Shown here: positions 8,301-18,060 of the stretch, piece by piece
How positions within the stretch are numbered: the first letter of the stretch is position 1
Layout: each line of letters begins with the position of its first letter
NCBI GenBank assembly: GCA_945897795.1
Contig: CAMDFT010000032.1
Coordinates: 1-33,453 of the forward strand
Direction: 5' to 3'
From: Limnohabitans sp. Rim8
GTDB taxonomy: Bacteria > Pseudomonadota > Gammaproteobacteria > Burkholderiales > Burkholderiaceae_C
DNA length: 33,453 nucleotides
Translations under genes and position numbers: made by a program
Notes under the pieces: generated by a model
The model's input: only the letters and a program-made list of their open reading frames with translations
The model's database searches: none
Told to the model about the DNA's origin: nothing

Positions 8301-10300
8301 CACCGGCCTCGCAAAAACAGCGCATCCAGATCGCGCAGCGTCATCTGCCGCCAAGTGGGCCGGCCGTGGTTGCACTGGTCGGAGCGTTCGGTGTCTTCCA
8401 TCTGGCGCAGCAAGCCGTTCATTTCATCGAGCGTCAGGCGGCGGTTGGCGCGCACAGCGCCATGACAGGCCATGGTCGCCAAAATTTCATTTTGGGCGCG
8501 TTGCACCACCGTGCTGGCGTCGTGCTGGGCCAGCTCGGCCAACACGCTGCGCGCCAACTCCACCGCATCGCCTTGCGCCAAGCTGGTGGGCACGGCGCGC
8601 ACGGCCAGGGTCTTGGCCGACAGGGGTGAGATCTCCAGCCCCAATTGTTCCAGCGCTTCGGCGCAGGCTTCGGCGGTGGCCACTTCGTTGGGGGTGGCGG
8701 CAAAGGTGGCCGGGATCAGCAGCGGTTGGCTGGCGATGCGCGAGGCGTCGGTGGTGTTGAGCTGGTTTTTAAGGCGTTCGTAGACGATGCGCTCGTGCGC
8801 GGCGTGCATGTCCACCACCACCAGGCCTTGCTTGTTTTCGGCCAGGATGTAGACGCCGTGAAGTTGCGCGACGGCGCGGCCCAAAGGCCAGGGGTTGTCG
8901 GCGGCGTTGGCGCTTGGCCAGGGCTGATCGCGGTCAGAGACCGCTCCTACGGGGGGAGGCGTTGTGTGGGAGCGGTCTCCGACCGCGAAAGGGGCTGGCC
9001 AATCGGCAGGACGGGCTTCTTGTGCACCAAGCGCTTCACTGCGCTCAGGGGGGTTCCACAGCGCCTTCAGGTCGGCCATGGCTTGTTCGCCGTCCACGCG
9101 GGGGCGCACAAAGTCGGCTGGTTTGTAGCTGGGGGCCGAAAAGGTCGAGGGACCAGGGCGCTCAAAGGCCATGCCGCCTTGTTGCCAGGCGGCCGATTCG
9201 GGCAGGGCTTTGGGGTCGGGACCGTTGTTCAGCGCAAAGCCACTGGTGGTGTTCGCAGCGGCGTCGTTCAAGTTTTGCGAGCGTGGCGCGGCCAGTGCGT
9301 TTTCGAGGGCATGCCGCACGGCCTGGTGCACGGCGCGGCTGTCGCGAAAGCGCACTTCGATCTTGGTCGGGTGCACGTTCACATCCACCAGTGTTGGGTC
9401 AATCTGCATGAACAGCGCATAGGCCGGTTGCTTGTGGCCGTGCAGCACGTCTTCGTAGGCGCTGCGCGCACCGTGCATGACCACTTTGTCACGCACAAAA
9501 CGGCCATTCACGTAAGCAAACTGATGGTCGGGACGCGAGCGCGCGGCATCGGGCAAACCGGCTCGGCCCATCACTTTGAGTGGCCCGGCCTGGTATTCGA
9601 TGGGGATGGACTGGGCCACAAACTCTTCGCCCAGCACATCGGCCAAGCGCTGCTCCAGGCCTGCCGCGCCAGTGTGCACGCGCCACTGCTCGACCAGCTT
9701 GCCTTCGTGCCAGATGGCAAAACCCACGTCGGGGCGAGCCAGCGCGTGGCGGCGCACCGCTTCAATGCAATGCGCCAGCTCGGTGCTGTCACTTTTTAAA
9801 AACTTGCGCCGAGCGGGCGTCGAAAAGAACAGCTCTTTGACCTCCACCGTGGTGCCCACGGTGCGGGCAGCGGGGCGGATCTCGCCGGTTTGGCCATCGA
9901 GTGCAAAGGCGGTGGGCTGGCCGTCCATGCGCGAGAGCAAGGTGAGCTCGGACACCGAGTTGATGGCCGCCAGCGCCTCGCCCCGAAAGCCCATGGTCAT
10001 GACCGATTCAAGGTCGTCCAAGTTGCCGATCTTGCTGGTGGCGTGGCGTTTGAGCGCGGTGGCCAGCTCGTCCGGCGCGATACCGCCGCCGTCGTCTTCC
10101 ACTGAAATCAGCCGCGTGCCACCACCCATCAGGCGCAGCGTGATGCTTTGCGCCCCAGCGTCCATGGCGTTGTCCACCAACTCGCGCACCACCGAGGCAG
10201 GGCGCTCGACCACCTCGCCTGCGGCGATCTGGCTGATCAGTTCATCGGGGAGTTCGCGAATGGGGCGGCGCGCGGAAGCCGGGGTTTGTTGGGAAGTCAC
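8300..10300 (-). CDS. mutL: DNA mismatch repair protein MutL
   Basis: Matchmaker ATPase of mismatch repair, 666 residues with a GTG start. The GHKL ATPase domain carries LISQIAAGEVVERPASVV, DNAMDAGA and DDGGGI within the first 75 residues, then GFRGEAL. The C-terminal dimerisation domain holds DMHAAHERIVYE near residue 497, which fits the DQHA-x2-E-x4-E endonuclease motif with Met for Gln, and ACHGAVRANRRL further on. This indicates a nicking MutL, as expected where MutH is absent. The variable linker (about residues 438-458) is encoded by a REP-like double palindrome. It is first in an overlapping operon with the MFS and miaA genes and diverges from dedA. Confidence 0.97.
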   Translation of the reverse strand: MTSQQTPASARRPIRELPDELISQIAAGEVVERPASVVRELVDNAMDAGAQSITLRLMGGGTRLISVEDDGGGIAPDELATALKRHATSKIGNLDDLESVMTMGFRGEALAAINSVSELTLLSRMDGQPTAFALDGQTGEIRPAARTVGTTVEVKELFFSTPARRKFLKSDSTELAHCIEAVRRHALARPDVGFAIWHEGKLVEQWRVHTGAAGLEQRLADVLGEEFVAQSIPIEYQAGPLKVMGRAGLPDAARSRPDHQFAYVNGRFVRDKVVMHGARSAYEDVLHGHKQPAYALFMQIDPTLVDVNVHPTKIEVRFRDSRAVHQAVRHALENALAAPRSQNLNDAAANTTSGFALNNGPDPKALPESAAWQQGGMAFERPGPSTFSAPSYKPADFVRPRVDGEQAMADLKALWNPPERSEALGAQEARPADWPAPFAVGDRSHTTPPPVGAVSDRDQPWPSANAADNPWPLGRAVAQLHGVYILAENKQGLVVVDMHAAHERIVYERLKNQLNTTDASRIASQPLLIPATFAATPNEVATAEACAEALEQLGLEISPLSAKTLAVRAVPTSLAQGDAVELARSVLAELAQHDASTVVQRAQNEILATMACHGAVRANRRLTLDEMNGLLRQMEDTERSDQCNHGRPTWRQMTLRDLDALFLRGR
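8928..8988. repeat. REP-type double palindrome inside the mutL coding sequence
   Basis: Two 23-base arms (8928-8950 and 8966-8988) are reverse complements with only two mismatches, separated by 15 bases. Each arm is itself a hairpin (GCGGTC, three-base loop, GACCGC). Read inward, the right arm begins GTGGGAGCGGTC; the complement of the left arm begins GTAGGAGCGGTC. A GTAG tetranucleotide ahead of a hairpin is the hallmark of bacterial REP elements, and an inverted pair is a BIME-like unit. It stays in frame and encodes part of the MutL linker. Confidence 0.85.
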
Positions 10301-10351
10301 CGCCAGATTTTAGGGGCTCTGCTTGGGCGCTTGGGCGGGGATAATCGGCGC

Positions 10352-10990
10352 ATGGACATTCTTTTGCAACTCGTTGATTTCATCCTCCACGTCGACCGGT
10401 ATTTGGAGGCCTTTGTCGCTCAATATGGGGCTTGGGTCTATGCCCTGCTGTTTCTCATCATCTTTGTCGAAACCGGCGTGGTGGTCATGCCGTTTTTGCC
10501 GGGCGACTCGCTGCTTTTCATTGTGGGGGCGATGTGCGGCGCGGGTTTGATGAGCTTGCCCCTGGTCATGGGCTTGCTGCTCGTGGCGGCCATTTTGGGC
10601 GACCAGACCAACTACACCATCGGGCGCTATTTCGGGCCCCGGGTGTTTCAGTGGGAGAACTCGCGGTTTTTCAGCCGCCGGGGCTTTGATCAAGCCCACG
10701 CTTTTTACGAAAAATACGGCGGCATCACCATCATCTTGGCCCGCTTCATGCCGTTTGTGCGGACCTTTGTGCCTTTTGTGGCGGGCGTGGCCGAGATGAC
10801 GCGCAGCAAATTCACCTTCTTCAATGTGGTGGGCGCGGTGATTTGGGTGGTGGGCCTTTTGTCGGTGGGTTACCTGTTTGGCAACCTGCCGATCGTGCAG
10901 CAGCATCTGAGCAAGATCATCTGGGCCTTGATCATCGTGCCAGGGCTGATCGCCCTGTTTGGGGCCTGGAAGGCGCGCCAAGCGGCTTGA
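10352..10990 (+). CDS. DedA family membrane protein
   Basis: A 212-residue inner-membrane protein of the DedA (SNARE-associated/VTT) family, linked to membrane homeostasis and undecaprenyl-phosphate or lipid translocation. Visible family features: the acidic/glycine re-entrant segment VETGVVVMPFLPGDSLLF near residues 42-60, the internal NYTIGRYFGPRVF, and the arginine-proline motif ARFMPFVRTFVPFVAG near residues 130-145. Two further hydrophobic helices form the C-terminus. ATG 10352 gives a normal DedA N-terminus; the frame extends upstream across the mutL start but that part is antisense coding. It diverges from mutL (51 bases between starts) and is convergent with pobA (12 bases between stops). 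Confidence 0.9.
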   Translation: MDILLQLVDFILHVDRYLEAFVAQYGAWVYALLFLIIFVETGVVVMPFLPGDSLLFIVGAMCGAGLMSLPLVMGLLLVAAILGDQTNYTIGRYFGPRVFQWENSRFFSRRGFDQAHAFYEKYGGITIILARFMPFVRTFVPFVAGVAEMTRSKFTFFNVVGAVIWVVGLLSVGYLFGNLPIVQQHLSKIIWALIIVPGLIALFGAWKARQAA

Positions 10991-11002
10991 GGTCAGCCCT
11001 GG

Positions 11003-12321
<1,319 letters not shown>

Positions 12322-12355
12322 TTAACGCAGATCAATGGGTTTGTCCCAACGACCC

Positions 12356-12421
12356 TGTCGGGGCTGAAGCCGCCGACCTACGGGGTCTGCCACTTGTAGG
12401 TCGGTGGCTTCTGCCCCGACA
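12356..12421. repeat. GTAG-type REP pair (second family)
   Basis: Two 26-base arms (12356-12381 and 12396-12421) are reverse complements with two mismatches, separated by 14 bases. Each arm starts or ends with GTAG/CTAC next to an internal hairpin (GTCGG, GGC, short loop, GCC, CGAC). The sequence differs from the REP pair in mutL, so this is a separate REP family. It lies between the pobA operator and the IclR start, in the regulator's 5' leader if transcription starts at the operator. Confidence 0.85.
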
Positions 12422-12440
12422 TTTCACGAACAAGGCCCAA

Positions 12441-13211
12441 ATGACCATTGCTAAAGCCGACTACATCGAAGGCCTGGCCAAGGGCCTGGCCGTGCTGGAG
12501 GCTTTTGACACCGAGCGCCAGCGCCTGAACGCCACGCTGGCCTCCCAGCGCACCGGCATCACGCGGGCGGCGGCACGGCGGCATTTGCTCACGCTGGCCG
12601 AGCTGGGTTATTTGGAAACCGACGGCAGCCACTATTGGTTGTCGGCACGCGTGTTGCGTTTTGCCGGCAGCTACATGGCCACCTCGCGGCTGCCCCGCAC
12701 CTTGCAGCCCACGCTCAACCGCTTGGCGCAGCAAACCCAAGCGGCCTTCAGCGCGGTCGTGCTCGATGGCGATGAATGTGTCATCGTCGCCCGCAGCGCA
12801 GGCGCGGCTGAGCCGGTGCGGCATCTGGCCTATGGCCTGCACTTGGGCGCACGCTTGCCCGCGCACGCCACATCGACTGGGCAGGTTTTGCTGGCCAATT
12901 TGCCCAGGGCCGATATGGCGGCCTGGCTCAAAGGCCGCAGCCTGGCACGCATTACGCCCCAGACTGAAGTGGGGTCGGTGGCGTTCAAAAAAATCATCCA
13001 TCAGGTGCATCAGCAGGACCATGCTTTGTCGCGCGGAGCGCATGAGCTGGGTATCCACGCGCTGGCCGTACCATTGCGGAATATGCAAGGCCTTACGCTG
13101 GCTGCATTGAATGTGGTGGGGACCGCTGAGCTGCTGACCGATGCGGCTGTAGCACACAAGTGGTTGCCTTTGTTGCAGGATGCCGCGAAGGAGTTGCGAC
13201 CTTTGTTGTGA
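12441..13211 (+). CDS. IclR family transcriptional regulator, PcaR/PobR-like
   Basis: A 256-residue transcription factor. The N-terminal winged helix-turn-helix spans about residues 10-65 (IEGLAKGLAVLEAFD to HLLTLAELGYLETDG), followed by the IclR effector domain with CVIVARSAGAAEPVRHLAYGLHLGARLP and the ATSTGQVLLA segment. The start LAKGLAVLEAF and overall layout fit the PcaR/PcaU/PobR branch that senses aromatic acids. ATG 12441 is used because upstream extension would run back through the REP pair and the operator. Divergence from pobA and the three-box operator suggest it activates pobA in response to 4-hydroxybenzoate. Ligand assignment is inferred. Confidence 0.88.
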   Translation: MTIAKADYIEGLAKGLAVLEAFDTERQRLNATLASQRTGITRAAARRHLLTLAELGYLETDGSHYWLSARVLRFAGSYMATSRLPRTLQPTLNRLAQQTQAAFSAVVLDGDECVIVARSAGAAEPVRHLAYGLHLGARLPAHATSTGQVLLANLPRADMAAWLKGRSLARITPQTEVGSVAFKKIIHQVHQQDHALSRGAHELGIHALAVPLRNMQGLTLAALNVVGTAELLTDAAVAHKWLPLLQDAAKELRPLL

Positions 13212-13276
13212 TGAATACTTTAGAATTTTTTTGAATAATGAAATCCTTCAATATTTTTAGGCATTGGGGGTAATGG

Positions 13277-14776
13277 ATGCGCGCTCAAGTGTTTTCTTTG
13301 TCACTCGTTTTGCTGCTCAGTGCATGTGGTGGTGGTGGTGGTGGCCTTGAGGACGCTGTGACACCAGTGGAGAAAACATCTCGTCAATTGGCTCAGATGT
13401 GCTCGCCCGACAACATTTTGCAGGGCGATGCCTTGGAGCCAACCCAGTTGGGTACTTTGGCCGATGAACGCCGTTGGATTCGCGCTTATTTGAATGAGCG
13501 CTACCTTTGGTACAAGGACATTCCAGCGGTCAACGCCAGTGATGCACGCTACCAAATCACCGGTGAATCTGACTGGAAAAACTTCATCCATTCGATCAAC
13601 AACTATTTTGACGATCTGTTGAATCCGAAGTACACCCCGAGCGGTGCGAAGGTGGATCAATTCAGTTTTTTGACCGCAACGTATTCTTGGAACCAATTTG
13701 CAGAAGGAGAAGAGCTGGGCTACGGTTGGTTGCTCAGTGAGCATGGCAGTGGAGCGTCCAGACGCATTTGGGTGTCGTATGTCTATCCAGGCACTCGAGT
13801 CGACTCTGCGACCCAGGCAGGCCTTCAGCGCGGGGATGAGATCATCAGTGTTGACGGTTGGGCCGTCAATGCGCCGACCCACGCCACTTCGGTGGATCAG
13901 GGTTTGTATCCCTCGCGTCCAGAAACGCACCGATTTGTGGTCAAGCGCAAGGGGCAGTTGGGCACTCAATCCTTCACACTGACCGCCGCTGCAGCGGTGC
14001 TCCCGCAGGCCGAACACAAGGTGGTTTGGGATTCAGCAAATGTCAAATGGGGGTATTTGCTTTTTAACAGCCATGTTGAATCCGCACAGTCACCGCTGCG
14101 GGCTGCCCTGAGCGATTTCAAGTCGCAAAAGATTGAACAATTAGTGCTCGATTTGCGCTACAACAGTGGGGGTTATTTGGCACTGGCCAGTGCACTGGCT
14201 TATGGTGTCGCAGGGCCGGAGAGGACTTTGGGAAAAACATTTGAAAAGACACGCCACAACGATCAACGATCTTCTGAGAATGAAAGCTTTCCCTTTTACA
14301 GCATCGACTTTGATGGGCGGGCCATTGAGGCTTTGAACTTGTCCAAAGTTTATGTATTGACCACTGCTGAAACATGCTCGGCCAGTGAGTCCATCATCAA
14401 TGGCTTGCGCGGTGTGGATGTGGAGGTAGTCCACATCGGCGGCACCACATGCGGTAAGCCTTATGGCTTTGTGGCTCAAGACAATTGCGGCATCACCTAC
14501 GCCGCAATGGAGTTTGAAGGTGTCAATGACAAAGGCCAGGGGGACTATGCCCAGGGATTTGTACCTGAGTGCGCTGTATCGGATGATGTGTCACGAGAAT
14601 TGGGCACACCAAGCGAGCCCTTGTTTGCAGCGGCCGTGGCGCGTCATCGCGGGCAATCGTGTCCATCTCTGAGCGCTTCTCGGGCCTTGGGCAGTGCGGG
14701 TTTGCAAGGTTTGGGCGTGCGCGGCACAAAACTGATTCGACCTGAGTGGCAGCGCAACAAAATGCTGCGGCCTTGA
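13277..14776 (+). CDS. S41 family serine protease, lipoprotein
   Basis: A 499-residue predicted outer- or inner-membrane lipoprotein. The signal peptide ends in the lipobox LLSAC (Cys17 lipidated), followed by six glycines encoded by a GGT run. A PDZ-like module lies near residues 150-235 (YPGTRVDSATQAGLQRGDEI). The C-terminal-processing-peptidase fold follows with LDLRYNSGGYL. The catalytic serine is probably Ser368 in TCSASES, with Lys394 in TTCGKPYG as general base; the 26-residue spacing is close to the usual 25. ATG 13277 follows a GGGGG ribosome-binding run. It is alone on its transcript as far as can be seen; the substrate is unknown. Confidence 0.85.
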   Translation: MRAQVFSLSLVLLLSACGGGGGGLEDAVTPVEKTSRQLAQMCSPDNILQGDALEPTQLGTLADERRWIRAYLNERYLWYKDIPAVNASDARYQITGESDWKNFIHSINNYFDDLLNPKYTPSGAKVDQFSFLTATYSWNQFAEGEELGYGWLLSEHGSGASRRIWVSYVYPGTRVDSATQAGLQRGDEIISVDGWAVNAPTHATSVDQGLYPSRPETHRFVVKRKGQLGTQSFTLTAAAAVLPQAEHKVVWDSANVKWGYLLFNSHVESAQSPLRAALSDFKSQKIEQLVLDLRYNSGGYLALASALAYGVAGPERTLGKTFEKTRHNDQRSSENESFPFYSIDFDGRAIEALNLSKVYVLTTAETCSASESIINGLRGVDVEVVHIGGTTCGKPYGFVAQDNCGITYAAMEFEGVNDKGQGDYAQGFVPECAVSDDVSRELGTPSEPLFAAAVARHRGQSCPSLSASRALGSAGLQGLGVRGTKLIRPEWQRNKMLRP

Positions 14777-14827
14777 CACAAGAGTTCTTGGTGCGTGGTG
14801 TGCCTTTTGTTGGACGGCCTGAGAATT

Positions 14828-15814
14828 TCAGTGCCTCGGTTTGGCCCGTGCTTGGAGGTAGGCCTCAAAGGCTTGCGCACTGGTTTTGTGGGGCGTGTAG
14901 CCAAACCTGTTTTTGAGTGCCGTGTTCAGCAGCACAGGCCGGTAGCGCAAAAAGTCGAGTTGTTCCGGGCCGTATTGGCTGATGCCCAGTCGGCTGCCCA
15001 CCCACAAAGCGGTTTGCAAAAGCCAAGCCGGCAACACACGCAGGCGTTTGTTCAGGCGCTGTGCAATTTCAAAAATCGTCAGGGCCCCGTCACCCGCCAG
15101 GTTGAAGCAGCCACTCGGTGCCTGGCCACTCAGGGCGTGCACGATGGCCCCGGTCACGTCTTCGTCCCAGATGAAGACGAAGGGGCTGTCTGAGCCCTGG
15201 ATGGCCAGCAGGCGGGGTTTTTCAAACAGCGCAGTGATCTGGTTGTTGACGCGCTCGCCCAGGATAGTGCCGATGCGCAGCACCGTTTGCAGCAGCTGCG
15301 GGTGGGTTAAGCGGTACTGCGCCAGCATCTCTTCAACCAGGCGTTTGTGGTGGCTGTAGGCAAAGCGTTCGTTGCCGCGCAGCGGCATGTCTTCGGTGAG
15401 CCACGCGGGGTTGTCGGCGTGGTAACCATAGGCCGCGCCGCTGGACGAGACCACGATGTGCTGCACGCCATGCGACACGCACGCTTGCAACACGTTGCGC
15501 GTGCCTTCCACATCGACCGAGTATTCAAAGGCGCGGTTGGCGTTTTTGCCGGGCGTCACGATGGCGGCCAGGTGCACCAGGGTGTCGATGCGGTGCGCCG
15601 CCACGGTGTTGGCCAGGGCCGGGTCGCGCACGTCTTGCGTGAGGTAGGTGATGCCAGGCAGGCGCTGCACATCAGGCACTTCGCGCACGTCCACCGCGAT
15701 CACGACCTCGCAGTCAGCTTGCCGTGCCAGCTGTCTGATCAGCCCTTGGCCCAGAAAACCCGCTGCGCCCGTGACCAACACACGCTGGGCACGCGGCGTT
15801 GATGCTGGGTTCAT
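14828..15814 (-). CDS. NAD-dependent epimerase/dehydratase (extended SDR)
   Basis: A 328-residue extended short-chain dehydrogenase. The Rossmann motif VTGAAGFLG lies at residues 14-22, the DVRDPA acidic region follows near residue 58, HLAAIVTPG is the typical strand-4 motif, and the catalytic pair appears as YSHHK. The C-terminal half is the substrate-binding domain. ATG 15814 overlaps the stop of the SBF transporter gene by 4 bases, so the two are translationally coupled. It is the last gene of the SDR-FMO-SBF-epimerase group and is convergent with the S41 protease gene. Whether it acts on a sugar nucleotide or on a steroid-like or other hydroxy compound cannot be told. Confidence 0.85.
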   Translation of the reverse strand: MNPASTPRAQRVLVTGAAGFLGQGLIRQLARQADCEVVIAVDVREVPDVQRLPGITYLTQDVRDPALANTVAAHRIDTLVHLAAIVTPGKNANRAFEYSVDVEGTRNVLQACVSHGVQHIVVSSSGAAYGYHADNPAWLTEDMPLRGNERFAYSHHKRLVEEMLAQYRLTHPQLLQTVLRIGTILGERVNNQITALFEKPRLLAIQGSDSPFVFIWDEDVTGAIVHALSGQAPSGCFNLAGDGALTIFEIAQRLNKRLRVLPAWLLQTALWVGSRLGISQYGPEQLDFLRYRPVLLNTALKNRFGYTPHKTSAQAFEAYLQARAKPRH

Positions 15815-16722
15815 GCGGCCGGGTCTTTGAGGGGTCGACGTGCCCACCAACCCGCCAGCAGCAGCCCCGCGATGATGTCCCAAAAGCCCCAGACGCCCGC
15901 CACCACGGCCATGCCGCCCAGTCCGTCAAAAAAACTGAAGATCAACACCAACCCCAGACCTGCGTTGCGGATGCCGACCTCGATCGACAGCGCGCGGCTG
16001 TCGTAGTCGGACAATCGGGCCGCTTTGGCCGCAGCCCAGCCCGTGCCAAAAGCCAGCGCGTCGTGCAAGATGACCGCCACCAGCACCAGACCCACATAGT
16101 CCAAAAAGTAACGCCAGTTGCCCGCGATGGCGGCCACGATGAAGCCGATCAGGGCCATGAAACTGATGATGCGCAGCGGCTTTTTGAAGCGCTCGGTCCA
16201 GACCGGCAGATAGCGGATGCACAGCAGGCCCAGCACGAAAGGAATGCCGATGATGAGCAGGATGTGCGCAAACATCTGCACCGGGTCCAGTGCGATGCTG
16301 GTCAACAACTTGGAGCCCGTGGGGTGCAGGCCGCCCCAAAAAGCAAAGTTCAGTGGCATGGCCACCACCGCGATGGCATTGGACACGGCCGTCATCGACA
16401 CGCTCAGGGCCACATTGCCCTTGGCGCGGTGCGTCAGGATGTTGCTGACATTGCCCGGCGGGCAGCAGGCGATCAGGATCATGCCCAAAGCGATGCTGGG
16501 CGAGGGCTGCAGCACCAGGGTCAGCCCATAGGTGATGGCAGGCAAGAGCAGAAACTGCGCCCCAATGCCCACGGCAAAGGCCATGGGCATGCGCAGCAGG
16601 CGGCGAAAGTCGTCGGCCCGGGTGTCCAGCGCGATGCCGAACATCAAAAAAGCCAGTACACCGTTGAGCAGGGCCAGCGAGGCGGGGTTGAAATTCAGAC
16701 GGATCTCGTCAACAGGCAGCAT
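15811..16722 (-). CDS. Bile acid:sodium symporter (SBF/BASS) family transporter
   Basis: A 303-residue inner-membrane protein with about nine to ten hydrophobic segments. The family core is visible as MILIACCPPGNVSNILT followed by the GNVALSVSMTAVSN crossover segment, and a second repeat with EVGIRNAGLGLVLIF. These broken-helix regions bind sodium in ASBT homologues. It starts 24 bases after the FMO stop and its own stop overlaps the epimerase start. In bacteria such proteins import organic anions; the neighbouring oxidoreductases suggest that the cargo is oxidised by this operon. Confidence 0.87.
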   Translation of the reverse strand: MLPVDEIRLNFNPASLALLNGVLAFLMFGIALDTRADDFRRLLRMPMAFAVGIGAQFLLLPAITYGLTLVLQPSPSIALGMILIACCPPGNVSNILTHRAKGNVALSVSMTAVSNAIAVVAMPLNFAFWGGLHPTGSKLLTSIALDPVQMFAHILLIIGIPFVLGLLCIRYLPVWTERFKKPLRIISFMALIGFIVAAIAGNWRYFLDYVGLVLVAVILHDALAFGTGWAAAKAARLSDYDSRALSIEVGIRNAGLGLVLIFSFFDGLGGMAVVAGVWGFWDIIAGLLLAGWWARRPLKDPAA

Positions 16723-16746
16723 GAGGGCTTTCGTTGGGAATGGGGT

Positions 16747-18060
16747 TCAGGCCAGCGCCGTGGCGGTTTGGCGCATGGTGTCGCGGTACACGTCCTTGTT
16801 GACGTAGCAGGCCATGCGTTCGACCTTCAGGTAGCGGTAGCCGCCCGACAAATCGGGCGAGGGGCCTTGGCGCGCTTTGGAAAACGCCAGCGCCTTGGCC
16901 TGGCCCGCGTCCAGGCCTTTGAAGTAAAGCGCCATCACTTCGGCCTGTTCGGCACGGCCTTCCCAACCCAGGCCCGCTGCCTCGACCATGCCCAGCACGG
17001 CCAGACGCTCAAAACGCGGCGCAAAGATGTTCAGGTACAGCTGGGGCGAGAGGCCTTGCCAGTTGAGCAGGGCGTTGTTGATGAAGGGGTAGTGCAGCTT
17101 GTAGCCGGTGGCCGCCATGACCAGGTCGTAGTCGGCTTGGCTGCCGTCTTTGAAGTGCACGGTGTGGCCATCGAGCCGATCCACGTCGGGCTGCACTTTC
17201 ACGTCGCCATGGCCAATGTGGTGCAGGATGAGCGAGTTCACGATGGGGTGCGACTCGTACATTTTGTAGTCGGGCTTGGGAAAGCCAAAGCGCACCGGGT
17301 CGCCCGTGAACCACTTGAGCAGGGTGCTGTCGACTTTTTGCTTGAGCCAGCGCGGCAGTTTGGTTTTGCCCCCCACGGTGTCGGCGGGCAGGCCAAAGAC
17401 ATATTTGGGCACGAAGTAATAGCCCCGGCGTACCGAGATGTCCACGCTTTGCGCGTGGTGCACCGCGTCGACTGCGATGTCGCAGCCCGAGTTGCCCGCG
17501 CCCACGATCAGCACGCGTTGGCCTTTGAAGTACTCGGCCTTTTTGTAGGCCGAGGTGTGCAGCACCTGCCCGCTGAATTGACCTGGCCACTTGGGCATGT
17601 TGGGTTCGGCCAGGATGCCATTGGCGATCACCACGCCTTTGTAGTCGTGGGTTTCCTGTTGCCCCGCGCCGACATCCAGGGTCACGCGCCACAGTGTGTC
17701 GGGCGCATCGCTCACGGGTTCGACATGCAGCACCCGCACGCCAAAGCGGTAATGGCGCTTCAAGTCAAAGTGTTGGGCATAGGCTCGGAAGTAAGCGAGC
17801 AGCTCTCGGTGGCTGGGGTAATCGGCCGTGCCGCCTGGCATGGGGAATTCCTTGAACTCGGTCGTGCGTTTGCTGGAGATCAGGTGGGCCGACTCGTACA
17901 CGGTCGAGCGCTCGTTGCCGATGTTCCATAAACCGCCGACGTCGGTGTGGGCTTCAAAGCCTTGGAACGCGATGCCGTGTTTGGAGAGGGCCCGCGCCCC
18001 GGCCAGGCCGGCGGGGCCTGCGCCAATCAAGGCGAATTGTTGGTGTGTGGCAATGCTCAT
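16747..18060 (-). CDS. Flavin-containing monooxygenase (class B)
   Basis: A 437-residue FAD/NADPH monooxygenase. The FAD motif GAGPAG is at residues 13-18, the FMO identification sequence FSGQVLHTSAYK at 162-173, and the NADPH motif GAGNSG at 187-192. The signature ends in Tyr-Lys, as in N/S-oxygenating FMOs, not in the Trp-Pro/Asp of classical Baeyer-Villiger enzymes. The ATG overlaps the stop of the upstream SDR by 4 bases. Substrate is unknown; the operon partners (SDR, transporter, epimerase) suggest catabolism of an imported organic acid or carbonyl compound. Confidence 0.9.
   Translation of the reverse strand: MSIATHQQFALIGAGPAGLAGARALSKHGIAFQGFEAHTDVGGLWNIGNERSTVYESAHLISSKRTTEFKEFPMPGGTADYPSHRELLAYFRAYAQHFDLKRHYRFGVRVLHVEPVSDAPDTLWRVTLDVGAGQQETHDYKGVVIANGILAEPNMPKWPGQFSGQVLHTSAYKKAEYFKGQRVLIVGAGNSGCDIAVDAVHHAQSVDISVRRGYYFVPKYVFGLPADTVGGKTKLPRWLKQKVDSTLLKWFTGDPVRFGFPKPDYKMYESHPIVNSLILHHIGHGDVKVQPDVDRLDGHTVHFKDGSQADYDLVMAATGYKLHYPFINNALLNWQGLSPQLYLNIFAPRFERLAVLGMVEAAGLGWEGRAEQAEVMALYFKGLDAGQAKALAFSKARQGPSPDLSGGYRYLKVERMACYVNKDVYRDTMRQTATALA

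Noticed and set aside
12945..12965. TGGCAC inside the IclR gene as a sigma-54 site
   Set aside because: The -12 element does not match (ACGC in place of TTGC), and it lies within coding sequence.
15799..17931. 710-codon plus-strand frame across the SDR-FMO-SBF-epimerase operon
   Set aside because: Antisense to well-supported genes; low-complexity His/Gln/Arg composition; no recognisable motif.
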